A stretch of 64,000 bases of DNA, taken from Granulicella tundricola MP5ACTX9 (lineage in GTDB: Bacteria > Acidobacteriota > Terriglobia > Terriglobales > Acidobacteriaceae). Positions 17,309 to 26,351 of this stretch are shown piece by piece. The notes under the pieces were generated by a model. It was not told the DNA's origin and searched no databases. It saw nothing but the letters and a program-made list of their open reading frames with translations. The stretch covers positions 434,001-498,000 of the forward strand of contig NC_015064.1 in the NCBI RefSeq assembly GCF_000178975.2. The letters run 5' to 3'. Each line of letters opens with the position of its first letter. The stretch's first letter is position 1. Both the position numbers and the translations under genes were made by a program.

Positions 17309-18625
17309 TCAATCGATCGGTTCTGCCTCGGCCAGTTCAACCTCAGCCGCGCGCAGCGACTCAGCCGTGAGTTGGTCCGCGTTGCGCAGGGCGGGGAAGA
17401 GCACGGCCGCCGCGCCCGTCACCAGCAGCGAGCCGATGCCGCCGAGCACGACCGCCCGAACCGCTCCAAACCAATGCGCGGTGACGCCGCTTTCAAACTC
17501 GCCGAACTCGTTGGATGCGCCGATGAAGAGCCAGTTGACGGCGCTGACGCGGCCCCGCATCTCGGGCGGCGTGGCCAGTTGCAGCACGCTCGAACGAATG
17601 ACGACGCTGACCATGTCGCTGGCGCCCACGAGCAGCAGCGCGACCATGCTGATCCAGATAGTGTGGCTGAGCCCGAAGAGGATCGTCGCCGCGCCGAAGA
17701 TGGCGACGCACCACAGCATCGTCTTGCCGGCGTTGCGCTTGAGCGGCCGGAAGATCAACGTGATGCTGACGGCCAATGCGCCCAGGCTTGGCATCGCACG
17801 CAGCAGCCCGAGACCTTGCGGGCCCGCGTGCAGCACGTCATGAGCGAAGATGGGCATCAACGCCACAGCGCCGCCGAGCAGCACGGCGAAGAGATCGAGC
17901 GAGATCGAACCCAGCAGAAGCCGCGTCTTCAGCACGTACTTCATGCCCGCGAGCATGGTGTTCGCGTTGAAGGCCTTCTTCTCCCCGGTCACAGCGCGCA
18001 CGCGGATGGCCCCGACCAGCACCATGAAGCCGGCCAGCATCACCAGGGTGAAGAGATAGACGATAGGCGCTCCGCCCCAATGCCCAAAGGCCGCTCCCAG
18101 CGTCGCAGTGAAGAGCAGCCCGCCGACCATAGGGCCGGTGGCGTTAGCGGTCTGATAGACGGTCGCGCCCCAGGTCACGGCGTTGACGAAGTCTTCCTTG
18201 GGCACCAGCATGGGGACCATCGCGCTGGCGGCCGGGCCGGAGAAGCAGCGGCCCATTCCCATCAGGAAGAGCACAACGTAGATGGGCGCGATGCTCGCGA
18301 CGGGATGCAGTGCAATCCACAGCAGAATGAAGGTGCAGACGATCTGCGCGCCATAACACCCCAGGATGACCCAGCGCTTGTCATAACGATCCGCCACATG
18401 ACCCGCAGGCAGGACGAAGAAGAGTCCGGGCAGAAACAGCGCCAGGCCAGTATAGCCAAGGCTGAGGGCCGAGTGAGTGAGTTGATAGACCTGCCACGCG
18501 ACCGCAACGGACTGCGCCTCAGCCCCCAGGATCACCATGAAGCGGGCGGCCTGATACAGCCGGAAGTCCCGCGATTGAAGCGCCCCACCGGCCCGTAAGC
18601 CTGACACCGTGTTGGTACTCGCCAT
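17309..18625 (-). CDS. MFS transporter, DHA3/EntS-like
   Basis: 438 residues with about 12 hydrophobic segments. The loop 2-3 signature GHVADRYDKRWV and the phrase LATPPEMRGRVSAVNWLF are typical of the MFS_3 exporter group that includes enterobactin exporter EntS and macrolide pumps. Probably a proton-driven exporter of a small molecule. CATAGT lies 5 nt upstream of the ATG. The next gene on the same strand upstream ends 63 bp away in the opposite transcription sense of flow (TolC start side), so co-transcription from tolC is possible. Confidence 0.85.
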   Translation of the reverse strand: MASTNTVSGLRAGGALQSRDFRLYQAARFMVILGAEAQSVAVAWQVYQLTHSALSLGYTGLALFLPGLFFVLPAGHVADRYDKRWVILGCYGAQIVCTFILLWIALHPVASIAPIYVVLFLMGMGRCFSGPAASAMVPMLVPKEDFVNAVTWGATVYQTANATGPMVGGLLFTATLGAAFGHWGGAPIVYLFTLVMLAGFMVLVGAIRVRAVTGEKKAFNANTMLAGMKYVLKTRLLLGSISLDLFAVLLGGAVALMPIFAHDVLHAGPQGLGLLRAMPSLGALAVSITLIFRPLKRNAGKTMLWCVAIFGAATILFGLSHTIWISMVALLLVGASDMVSVVIRSSVLQLATPPEMRGRVSAVNWLFIGASNEFGEFESGVTAHWFGAVRAVVLGGIGSLLVTGAAAVLFPALRNADQLTAESLRAAEVELAEAEPID

Positions 18626-18688
18626 TGCCTACTATGCTTTCATACTTCGGTTACAACGGAGGCAATTTCAAGAGGGCTGTTTACGGGC

Positions 18689-20179
18689 CTAGCGCAGGAA
18701 CTGCTTGTACTGCGTCTCCGTCACCCCGATGCTGCGGGAGAGCCGCAGCTTGGCGTAGTTGTACTGGAACTCGGCCTGGATGACCTGGGCCTCAGCGCCT
18801 TGCAGGGTGGCCTGCGCGCGGACTACGGGCAGATCGTCGTCGACTCCAGCCTTGTAGCGGTCGGTGGCGTCCTGAAGCTCCTGTGCGGAGAGATCCTGGT
18901 TGCTGCGTGCCACCTTGACGAGCTCGTCGTAGGTATCGACGTCAAGCTGGGCGGAGCGAATGTCGGCCTCAATCTGAACCTTGAGGCCATCGATGTTGCG
19001 CTTCAGGCCGATGATCTGAGCCTGTGCAACCTCTTTCTGCCCGCGCAGCTCCGCCTCTTCAAAGATGGGGAACTGAACCTTGCCCTGGGCTGCGAAGACA
19101 CCGTGATAGAGGCCAGTGGTCTCGCCCAGCACGCCGTAGAAGCCGCCTGCGCCCACTGTGGGGAGCCGCTCGTACTTCACGGCGCGGGCCGTCTGGGTGG
19201 CGACGTCAAGCTGCGACTGCAGTCCCAGGAGATCCTTGCGGCGGGTGAACGCCAGCGCCCTCTCGTCTTCGAGCGAAAGCCCGGTGTACTCGGCGAACGG
19301 GACCGTATCGACAAGATCCAATTCCTGTCCTGCGGGCTGACCCATCTGCCGGTTCAGCGCAATCTTGTCCTTGGCGACCGCGGCCTCATCCCGGATGGTC
19401 TCCTGCTGCTCATTCTGCAGTTGCACCTGCGCGCGTAGGACGTCCAGGTTGATGCCAACGCCGGCGTCGCGCTCGGCTTTGGCGTGGTCGTAGACCAGTT
19501 GATCCTGCTTGACCAGCGCCTGCGCGTTCTTCAACTGGGCCTGGTCGGCCAGCGTCCGCAGATAGTAGCCTCCGACGGCCAGCACCACGCCTCCACGCAC
19601 GTTCAGTGTGTTCCAGGTGGCGGCGTCACTGGCCTTCTTGGCCGCTTTATAGAGGAAGTAGGCGGGCGCATTGAAGAGCTGCTGGTTGAGCGCAAGCTGC
19701 GCATTGGTCGTATTGACCTTGACGATCTCCTGGATATCCGCAATGTTGAAGCCGGGGATGGAAAGCCCGGCCAGCGCACTGGGCTTGAAGCCCATCGCCG
19801 CGAGATTGATCTCCTGCGCTCGGGTGTAAGCGCTTGCGGTCAGCGACGGCAGCAGCGCGTTCTCCACGGAGAGAGTCTGGCCCTTGACGGAGCGCTCCTG
19901 CTGGCCCTGGATGAGGATCTGCGCGTTCGACTTCAAGCCGAGCGTGATGGCCTGGTCCAGCGTCAGCGGCATAGCTCCCGGAGTCTCCTGCGGGATGACG
20001 ACACCGCTGGCAAGCTGCAGCGGACGAACCACCGCGCTGGGAGCCGTGGGCAGAGCCGGATCCGGCTGTTGTGCCACTGCAAAACCACAAAAAACGCCTG
20101 CAAAAACCGGCGGCAGTACCTTCAGGCACGCACCCACGCCAGCTCTCTTCTGATTCTTTATCTGGATAGCCACAACCAT
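18689..20179 (-). CDS. TolC-family outer-membrane efflux protein
   Basis: 496 residues. Signal peptide in the first ~37 residues, then two OEP repeats of long helices (about 75-280 and 290-490). Typical phrases are LTLDQAITLGLKSNAQILI and AELRGQKEVAQAQI; NYAKLRLSRSIG closes the second repeat. It forms the trimeric outer-membrane duct of tripartite pumps or a type I secretion system. No membrane-fusion (HlyD-type) gene is adjacent. The MFS exporter 63 bp downstream on the same strand may use it. Confidence 0.88.
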   Translation of the reverse strand: MVVAIQIKNQKRAGVGACLKVLPPVFAGVFCGFAVAQQPDPALPTAPSAVVRPLQLASGVVIPQETPGAMPLTLDQAITLGLKSNAQILIQGQQERSVKGQTLSVENALLPSLTASAYTRAQEINLAAMGFKPSALAGLSIPGFNIADIQEIVKVNTTNAQLALNQQLFNAPAYFLYKAAKKASDAATWNTLNVRGGVVLAVGGYYLRTLADQAQLKNAQALVKQDQLVYDHAKAERDAGVGINLDVLRAQVQLQNEQQETIRDEAAVAKDKIALNRQMGQPAGQELDLVDTVPFAEYTGLSLEDERALAFTRRKDLLGLQSQLDVATQTARAVKYERLPTVGAGGFYGVLGETTGLYHGVFAAQGKVQFPIFEEAELRGQKEVAQAQIIGLKRNIDGLKVQIEADIRSAQLDVDTYDELVKVARSNQDLSAQELQDATDRYKAGVDDDLPVVRAQATLQGAEAQVIQAEFQYNYAKLRLSRSIGVTETQYKQFLR

Positions 20180-20327
20180 TAGAGTGCCACGCCCATCCCC
20201 CGGTTGCGAAATAACCCCGAAAAAATACTACGCCGTACTATTCCCCGGAGCATGCACAGTTCTGCCGCTTCCAGCCTGCTGTTCCCAACTCCGCCGTCGC
20301 ACCCGCTAAAATACTCATAGGAGTCCC

Positions 20328-21035
20328 ATGCGTCCGATACCCATGACATTCAAGACCCGCCTCATCCATGCCGCCGCCGTTGCCGCCCTTGCGCTGCCCT
20401 TCGCTCTCACCCCGGCCGCCCACGCCCAGGAGTCCGCTCCGCCTGGACACGCCGACCCCTTCCGCGACACCTCCGTCATCAAGCTTCCCGCCGGCCAGCG
20501 CGCCGCCATCTTCGAGTTTGAAGACCTGGAGTGCCCCGCCTGCGCCCACGCAGCGCCCATCGTCTATCAGGCCATCGAGCATTACCACATCCCCTTCATT
20601 CGCCATGACTTCCCCCTCCAGATGCACATCTGGAGCCGTGACGCAGCCATCACCGCGCGTTACCTTCAGGACAAGGTCTCGCCGGAGTTGGCGGACCAGT
20701 TCCGCCGTGATGTCTTCGCGCACCAGATCAGCATCGCGTCCAAGGACGACCTCTCCAACTACACCCGGCAGTGGTTCGGAGCGCATCACCAGCAGGTTCC
20801 GTTCGTGATGGACCCGGCTGGCCGTTTCGCGGCTGAGGTTCAGGGCGACTACACTCTCGGCGAGCGCCTGGGCGTGCAGCATACCCCCACCATCGTCGTT
20901 GCCGGTCCGCACGGCTGGGTTGAGGTGAACGACGTGACCCAGCTCTACACCACCATCGACAACGTCCTGGCACAGTCTCCCGCAACGCCCGCACCGGCGC
21001 ACAACATGCACAAGGTCTCGGCACCCGCCAAGTAA
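20328..21035 (+). CDS. Periplasmic DsbA-like thioredoxin-fold protein
   Basis: 235 residues with signal peptide (cleavage near AHAQE). The active site is CPAC in FEFEDLECPACAHAAP, about residue 67, and the cis-Pro loop is GVQHTPTIVV. It probably oxidises or isomerises disulfides in exported proteins; the CPxC type is nearer to DsbA-like thioredoxin_4 proteins than to classic CPHC DsbA. AGGAG is 4 nt before ATG 20328; an alternative ATG at 20343 would give a more compact signal peptide. Confidence 0.83.
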   Translation: MRPIPMTFKTRLIHAAAVAALALPFALTPAAHAQESAPPGHADPFRDTSVIKLPAGQRAAIFEFEDLECPACAHAAPIVYQAIEHYHIPFIRHDFPLQMHIWSRDAAITARYLQDKVSPELADQFRRDVFAHQISIASKDDLSNYTRQWFGAHHQQVPFVMDPAGRFAAEVQGDYTLGERLGVQHTPTIVVAGPHGWVEVNDVTQLYTTIDNVLAQSPATPAPAHNMHKVSAPAK

Positions 21036-21068
21036 GAATCCCCATACGGATATAGATCGCAGGCATAA

Positions 21069-21107
21069 AACAGCGCGGACAGGACCTTGAGTCCCGTCCG
21101 CGCTGTT
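21069..21107. terminator. Strong bidirectional hairpin terminator
   Basis: AACAGCGCGGAC and GTCCGCGCTGTT pair over 12 bp, extended by GGAC/GTCC beyond one A-C mismatch, with loop CTTGA. AA/TT ends give short U-runs both ways between convergent genes. Confidence 0.85.
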
Positions 21108-21128
21108 CTGTTTGAAAGGTGTTGCTGG

Positions 21129-22127
21129 TTACTTATCGATCGACTTCAAATTAGCCGGAGCATACCGCTCCCCGGCGATCTCATCGAGAGGCACCGCAGC
21201 CTCAAGCTCCGCAATCTCCGCGGCAGAAAGCTGAATCTCCGCCGCTGCGGCGTTCTCTTCCAGATACTTACGCCGCTTCGTTCCGGGGATGGGCACCAGG
21301 TCCTCACCCTTGGCGAGCACCCACGCCAAAGCTAGTTGCCCGGCCTTGACGCCCTTCTTCTCTGCGATCGCCTTCACCCGCTCCACGAGTACCTGATTCT
21401 TGTCGAAGGCCTCGCCGGAGAAGCGCGGGTAGCGCTCGGCACGGAAATCAGCCGGCCCCAGGTCTTCCTTCTTGGTGATGGTCGCGGTCAGAAAGCCACG
21501 GCCCAGGGGACTATACGGAACAAAGCCGATCCCCAACTCACGGACGGTGGGGAGGATCTCAGCTTCCACATGCCGCTCCCACAGCGAGTACTCGGTCTGG
21601 AGCGCGGTGATGGGATGCACCTTGTGCGCACGCCGGATGGTCGCGGGCGAGGCCTCGGACAGGCCGAGATACTTCACCTTGCCGGCCTTGACCAGCTCCG
21701 CCATCGCTCCCACGGTCTCTTCAATCGGGACGTTGGGGTCCACGCGGTGTTGATAATAAAGGTCGATATAGTCGATCCCGAGGCGCTTCAGGGATGCATC
21801 GCAGGCCGCATGGACGTACGCCGGCTTGCCGTTGATCTCCCAGAACTTGGGGTCTTCCTTCTTGCGGTGATTGGCGAACTTCGTGGCCAGAAAGACCTCG
21901 TCGCGGCGTGTCTTGAGGGTCTTGCCCAGGAGTTCCTCGTTATCGCCGATGCCGTAGGTGTCGGCGGTATCCCAGAACGTGACCCCCAGGTCGATCGCCC
22001 GGTGCAGCGTGGCGGTGGACTCCTCATCGTTCCGCTCGCCGTAAAACTCACTCATCCCCATGCAGCCGAGTCCCTCGCGGGACACCACTGCGCCTTGTGA
22101 ACCAAGCTTGACTGTCTTCATGCTCAT
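21129..22127 (-). CDS. Aldo/keto reductase
   Basis: 332 residues, the usual (beta/alpha)8 length. The catalytic tetrad is visible: Asp and Tyr in FWDTADTYG, Lys in LATKFA and His in YYQHRVD. NADPH-binding phrases include [15 protein letters not shown]. Substrate likely a carbonyl compound; close relatives are often annotated as potassium-channel beta-like or perakine-type reductases. TCTAAT sits 5 nt before the ATG at 22127; a second in-frame ATG lies two codons later. Monocistronic. Confidence 0.92.
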   Translation of the reverse strand: MSMKTVKLGSQGAVVSREGLGCMGMSEFYGERNDEESTATLHRAIDLGVTFWDTADTYGIGDNEELLGKTLKTRRDEVFLATKFANHRKKEDPKFWEINGKPAYVHAACDASLKRLGIDYIDLYYQHRVDPNVPIEETVGAMAELVKAGKVKYLGLSEASPATIRRAHKVHPITALQTEYSLWERHVEAEILPTVRELGIGFVPYSPLGRGFLTATITKKEDLGPADFRAERYPRFSGEAFDKNQVLVERVKAIAEKKGVKAGQLALAWVLAKGEDLVPIPGTKRRKYLEENAAAAEIQLSAAEIAELEAAVPLDEIAGERYAPANLKSIDK

Positions 22128-22229
22128 GCGCGATTAGACGCGGCGGCGCGGTGTGAAGTTCCCGGATTCACCAAGTGGTGACCATCGTTTCGGCATTCGA
22201 AGAGCCCTAACAGATATACTGAAGCTCTC

Positions 22230-23345
22230 TTGGTTAACAAACTCATACTCGCGAATCTCGGCCACCGTCCCCTGCGCACCTTTCTTTCCGTCCTCGCCAT
22301 TGGCGTTGAGGTCACCATGATCCTCACGCTGGTCGGCGTCTCGTACGGCACACTGGACGCCAGCGCGCGACGCGCGCGCGGCATCGGCGCGGACGTCTTT
22401 GTCCGGCCTCCCGGCACCTCCGCCATGACGCTCTCCTCCGCACCCATGAGCGAAAAGATCATCCCCATTCTCGGCGCCAAGCCCGGCGTTGCTCTTGCTA
22501 CCGGCACCATGGTTCAGTCCGCCGGCGGCGTATTCGAGTCCATCCAGGGCGTCGACTTTCCCACCATGAACAAGATGGCAGGCGGCTTCAAGTTTCTGGA
22601 GGGCGGTCCCTTCCAGCAGCCTGACGATATCCTCGTCGACGAGTACTACGCCAAGCAGAAAAAGGTTCACCCCGGCGACTACGTCAAGCTGATCAATCAC
22701 CAGTGGCGCGTGGCCGGCATCTTTGAGTCGGGCAAGCTGGCCCGCATTCTCGCGCCCATGTCCACCCTCCAGGCTCTCACCGGCAACGAGGGCAAGATCT
22801 CCGCCGTCTACCTCAAACTCGACGACCCCGCCCACGCCGACGCCTTCGTCCAGCGCCTCAAGCAGGACCTCAACCCCGGCGACCCCGACCACGGCTACCA
22901 GATCATGACCGTGGAGGAGTTCACCTCACAGCTCACGGTCAACTCCGTCACGATGCTGAAGGACTTCATCTACGTCGTCATCGGCATCGCGTCGATTGTC
23001 GGCTTCATCGTGGTCTTCATGGCCATGTACACGGCAGTCCTTGAGCGCACACGCGAGATCGGCATCCTCAAAGCCGTCGGCGCAGGCCCCGGCTACATCC
23101 TCAACATCCTCTTTCGCGAGACGATTCTGCTCGCCCTCATCGGCACCGCCTTCGGCATCCTGATGACGTACGGCACGCAGTGGCTGATGCTGCACGCCGT
23201 GCCCGCCTCGCTGGTACAGGAGACGGTCTATAGCTGGTGGCCACGCGCCGCGGCTATTGCCATCGTCGGCGCCATCGTCGGCACCCTGGTTCCAGCCATG
23301 AAAGCCGTCCGCCAGGACGCGACCGAGGCCCTCTCCTATGAATAA
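22230..23345 (+). CDS. ABC transporter permease, MacB/FtsX type
   Basis: 371 residues. One N-terminal membrane helix (about 15-40), a periplasmic domain (about 50-235), then three C-terminal helices (VVIGIASIVGFIVVFMAMY and two more), with the MTREIGILKAVGA-like phrase RTREIGILKAVGAG. The start appears to be TTG 22230, giving MVNKLILANLGHRPLRT; no ATG is available nearby, and TATACT is at 22215-22220. It overlaps the ATPase gene by 8 bp. MacB-type systems move proteins, lipids or drugs without a classic channel. Confidence 0.85.
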   Translation: MVNKLILANLGHRPLRTFLSVLAIGVEVTMILTLVGVSYGTLDASARRARGIGADVFVRPPGTSAMTLSSAPMSEKIIPILGAKPGVALATGTMVQSAGGVFESIQGVDFPTMNKMAGGFKFLEGGPFQQPDDILVDEYYAKQKKVHPGDYVKLINHQWRVAGIFESGKLARILAPMSTLQALTGNEGKISAVYLKLDDPAHADAFVQRLKQDLNPGDPDHGYQIMTVEEFTSQLTVNSVTMLKDFIYVVIGIASIVGFIVVFMAMYTAVLERTREIGILKAVGAGPGYILNILFRETILLALIGTAFGILMTYGTQWLMLHAVPASLVQETVYSWWPRAAAIAIVGAIVGTLVPAMKAVRQDATEALSYE

Positions 23346-24063
23346 CGACCTCGGCCACCAGACACTCGAGCCCCTTCACGCACCCATCGTCAACGCTCCC
23401 ATCATCGAAGTCCGCAACCTCATCAAGACCTACCGCGCCGGTGAAGTCGACGTAAACGCCCTCAACGGTGTCTCCCTGGACGTGGCGCGTGGCGAGTTCC
23501 TTTCGATCGTCGGCACCTCCGGCTCAGGCAAATCGACCCTCTTCAACATCCTCGGCGGCCTCACACCGCCGACCTCCGGCTCGGTTTCCATCAATGGCCG
23601 CGATCTCTCGCACATGACCGACACCCAGCGCAACGATCTCCGCAAGCGCACCGTAGGCTTCGTCTTCCAGAAGTACAACCTGCTGCCGACCCTGACGGCA
23701 GAGCAGAACATCCAGATCGTGCGCGACGTCGCCGGCCGCCCCACTGCCTTCGACGATCAGTTCCGTGAAATCCTCGCCATGCTGGGCATCGACAAGCGCA
23801 TGTCCCACAAGCCCCGCGCCCTCTCCGGCGGTGAACAACAGCGCGTTGCCATCGCACGAGCGATCGTCAATGGCCCCGCGATCCTGCTGGCGGATGAGCC
23901 CACCGGGAACCTGGACAGCAAGAACTCGGACGTCGTCCTGACTCTGCTGCGCGATCTGAACAAGCGCCTGGGCCAGACGATCCTGATGATTACCCACAAT
24001 CCTGAGGCCGCCGCCTACGCCGACCGCACCATCCAGATGCGCGACGGCAAGGTCGTCGCCTAA
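23338..24063 (+). CDS. ABC transporter ATP-binding protein, LolD/MacB type
   Basis: 241 residues, a single nucleotide-binding domain. Walker A GTSGSGKST, Q-loop VFQKYNLLPTLT, signature LSGGEQQRVAIARA, Walker B ILLADEPTGNLDS and H-loop MITHNPE are all intact. It powers the permease whose gene it overlaps by 8 bp. No membrane-fusion protein gene accompanies the pair, unlike full MacAB-TolC operons. Confidence 0.92.
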   Translation: MNNDLGHQTLEPLHAPIVNAPIIEVRNLIKTYRAGEVDVNALNGVSLDVARGEFLSIVGTSGSGKSTLFNILGGLTPPTSGSVSINGRDLSHMTDTQRNDLRKRTVGFVFQKYNLLPTLTAEQNIQIVRDVAGRPTAFDDQFREILAMLGIDKRMSHKPRALSGGEQQRVAIARAIVNGPAILLADEPTGNLDSKNSDVVLTLLRDLNKRLGQTILMITHNPEAAAYADRTIQMRDGKVVA

Positions 24064-24167
24064 GCCAGCGTTTCCCTCTGTGCTGTACATAACAAAGCGG
24101 AACGCGCATACTCATCCCAAGCCCTGAAGCCAGCGCCCGTACCTCGGACCGTCGCAAGCAGGTACAG

Positions 24168-24893
24168 ATGACGCACGCAGGCCCATTCCGCAACGCCATC
24201 CTCCAGAATCTCTCGCAGGGCAGCCTCGCTCGCCTCCAACTGCGCCCGGTCACCCTTGAGGTACGCCACCCCATCGAAACTCCCGGCAGCCCCATCCGTC
24301 ACATCTTCTTCCTCGAAACCGGGATCGTCAGCGTTACAACCCAATTTAAGGACGGCTCAGAGGTAGAGGCCGGCATGTTTGGCTGCGACTCCCTCAGCGG
24401 CATCTCCGCCTTCATGGGCACGCGTGAAAGCCTCAACGCGGCTTACATCCAGATCGCCGGCCACGGCTATCTCTCCTCCGTCGCCCATGCCGCAGCTGAG
24501 TTTCACCTGGGCGGGCGCTTCCAGGCCTTCGCGCTGCGAGCAGTCCAGGCCCAACTCCTGCAGTCCATGCAAAGCGCCGGCTGCAACGCCACCCATGATG
24601 TCGAGCAGCGCCTCTCCCGCTGGCTCCTCCTCTGCGCGGACCGCACCGAAACGGATACCCTGGCCCTCTCGCACGAGTTCATGTCGGACATGCTCGGCTC
24701 CCGCCGCTCCACCGTCACCGTCGCCGCCGGCCATCTCAAGGACCTGGGCTACATCGAATACACCCGCGGGTCCATCCGCATTCTGAATCGCACCGGCCTG
24801 GAAAGCGTCGCATGCGAGTGCTACCGCGTCCTGCGCAACCACCTCCACGACATCACCCAATATGACAGCGGCCTGGCCACACCAGCCGCCTGA
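24168..24893 (+). CDS. Crp/Fnr-family transcriptional regulator
   Basis: 241 residues. The N-terminal cyclic-nucleotide-binding-like barrel spans about residues 20-135 (IRHIFFLETGIVSVTTQF). The winged helix-turn-helix spans about 160-225 (LSHEFMSDMLGSRRSTVTVA). The Fnr cysteine cluster is missing, and I cannot see the full cAMP phosphate-binding cassette, so the ligand is unknown. AGCAGG precedes the ATG by 5 nt. It may control the adjacent ABC genes, by position only. Confidence 0.85.
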   Translation: MTHAGPFRNAILQNLSQGSLARLQLRPVTLEVRHPIETPGSPIRHIFFLETGIVSVTTQFKDGSEVEAGMFGCDSLSGISAFMGTRESLNAAYIQIAGHGYLSSVAHAAAEFHLGGRFQAFALRAVQAQLLQSMQSAGCNATHDVEQRLSRWLLLCADRTETDTLALSHEFMSDMLGSRRSTVTVAAGHLKDLGYIEYTRGSIRILNRTGLESVACECYRVLRNHLHDITQYDSGLATPAA

Positions 24894-24919
24894 GTCAATC
24901 CTGACGCTTGTGCGGAAGC

Positions 24920-25366
24920 CTACCGTGCAGCCACGCCGCAGGTATTGCTGCCGGTATCGGCCACGCTGGCGATGAGCCACTTCCCGTCCACCCTCACGAG
25001 GTTGAAGAGATCCGTCCCGCAGTGGTCGACCTTGCCGTTGGCCAGGAAGTCGAAGGGCGCCCAGACGACTGCAAGATCGTGGTCGACGCGGATGAGGGGA
25101 TCGTGAATCCGTTCTTCAATCTGCGTTGTGCTGGGCTTGCCGATGCGCTCGGCGAAGGCCTCGAAGGTCATCTGCGAGGGCTTGCCGTCCCGCATGAGAA
25201 CCAGGGTCGCACCCGGGATGAAGGCAGCCTTGATGGCGGCAGCGTCGCGGTGGGCCATGCCAACGAAAAGCGCATCGACGGGTGTGAGGACGGCCCTTTC
25301 GTCCGGCGTCTGGGCGGGCAGCAGCGCAGGGATGGCGGCAAGCAGGAGGACTGGAAGGAGTTTCAT
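24920..25366 (-). CDS. Exported SnoaL/NTF2-like protein
   Basis: 148 residues from ATG 25366, with a signal peptide (MKLLPVLLLAAIPALLPAQ). The rest fits the NTF2-like cone fold of putative lumazine-binding or DUF4440 proteins: an initial helix (VLTPVDALFVGMAHRDAA), then strands ending FNLVRVDGKWLIASV. AGGAG is well placed. Function unknown; such proteins bind small ligands or isomerise them. Confidence 0.75.
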   Translation of the reverse strand: MKLLPVLLLAAIPALLPAQTPDERAVLTPVDALFVGMAHRDAAAIKAAFIPGATLVLMRDGKPSQMTFEAFAERIGKPSTTQIEERIHDPLIRVDHDLAVVWAPFDFLANGKVDHCGTDLFNLVRVDGKWLIASVADTGSNTCGVAAR

Positions 25367-25582
25367 GGGTGTGATTGTATGGGAGGCCAAGGCTCATTCA
25401 TGAGGCAAGGCGGACGTGACGGTCGATTCAAACCAGCTAACTGAGGGTAAGGCACCAAATTGAGCAGAAAATGCTGATTTCTTGAGATCGACTTGAGATC
25501 GAACCCATGTGCCGCGTTATAGGATGGCTGTGTCTTGTAGACAACTAGACAAACGAGACAAATCCCTGATTTGAGGTTGTTT

Positions 25583-26296
25583 ATGTCGCTTCTGCGTTCT
25601 TTTTCCAAGTATTTCGGTATGGCTCTGTGTGCGGGTCTTCTCTGTGCCGGCTCACCTGCGCTGCTGGGTCAGTCGTTGAAGCTGGATGATCCGGCTCCCC
25701 TGCGTGCCGGGTTGAACTCGGCGACGATCGATAGTTTCGGTGGGAACCAGTATTGGGTGCTGACGGTTGGTCCGGGCAAGTTTACCGCGACCTTCCACTT
25801 CGGCGGCACGCAGGAGGGCTTCAACACCGGTGGACGGCCGAACTTCTTTGCGGGGTTCAAGCCGAAGGTGGACGGGACCACGTTGACGCATGCGGATTTT
25901 CCCGGTGGTTCGACATGGAGCGGCACGGCGACGAAGGCGTCGAGGCTGGAGCTGGCGGTGACTCCGGCGCCGGGCTCCCTGGTGCGGCAGACGACCTCCT
26001 ACACCATCGAGGTGACGGGGGCGGTTGCGTTTGGCGGGGCTGCGGGTGCGTCTGCGGGTCCATCGCCGGTCGGAATCTACCAGATCGGCATTGGCGGACA
26101 CGTCGGCATCGCGAAGTTTACGGCGGATGGCCAGATTACCGCGACGACCAACGAGACCGGAACGTGGAAGGTCTTTGACGAGGACTCCAAGAGCTACGTG
26201 ATTGTCTTCGCGGGAACGCGTTACTCGCTGACCTACCAGCCGGGTCGCGGGTTCATCGATAACAACGGGTACTTGACCTTCAAGCAGACCAAGTAG
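25583..26296 (+). CDS. Secreted protein of unknown function
   Basis: 237 residues from ATG 25583 (GAGG 6 nt upstream). The signal peptide ends near residue 30 (LLGQS). The mature protein is beta-rich with many Gly and Thr. Its C-terminal ~60 residues (GKYTADGQ-like phrase AKFTADGQITATTNETGTW) form a lipocalin-like or beta-sandwich pattern. I recognise no family. It stands alone after a 130 bp AT-richer upstream region. Confidence 0.65.
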   Translation: MSLLRSFSKYFGMALCAGLLCAGSPALLGQSLKLDDPAPLRAGLNSATIDSFGGNQYWVLTVGPGKFTATFHFGGTQEGFNTGGRPNFFAGFKPKVDGTTLTHADFPGGSTWSGTATKASRLELAVTPAPGSLVRQTTSYTIEVTGAVAFGGAAGASAGPSPVGIYQIGIGGHVGIAKFTADGQITATTNETGTWKVFDEDSKSYVIVFAGTRYSLTYQPGRGFIDNNGYLTFKQTK

Positions 26297-26351
26297 GTTC
26301 TTCGGTCTTGGCCAGCGGTATGGCGGCCAGTGTAAGCTGGCTGCCATCCAT

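Noticed and set aside
17372-18598. A 408-codon + strand frame opposite the MFS gene
   Set aside because: Composition typical of antisense to membrane genes; no start signal or domain.
21129-25366. A complete MacAB-TolC operon
   Set aside because: The permease and ATPase are split genes, with no MacA-type fusion protein; TolC lies apart on the other strand.
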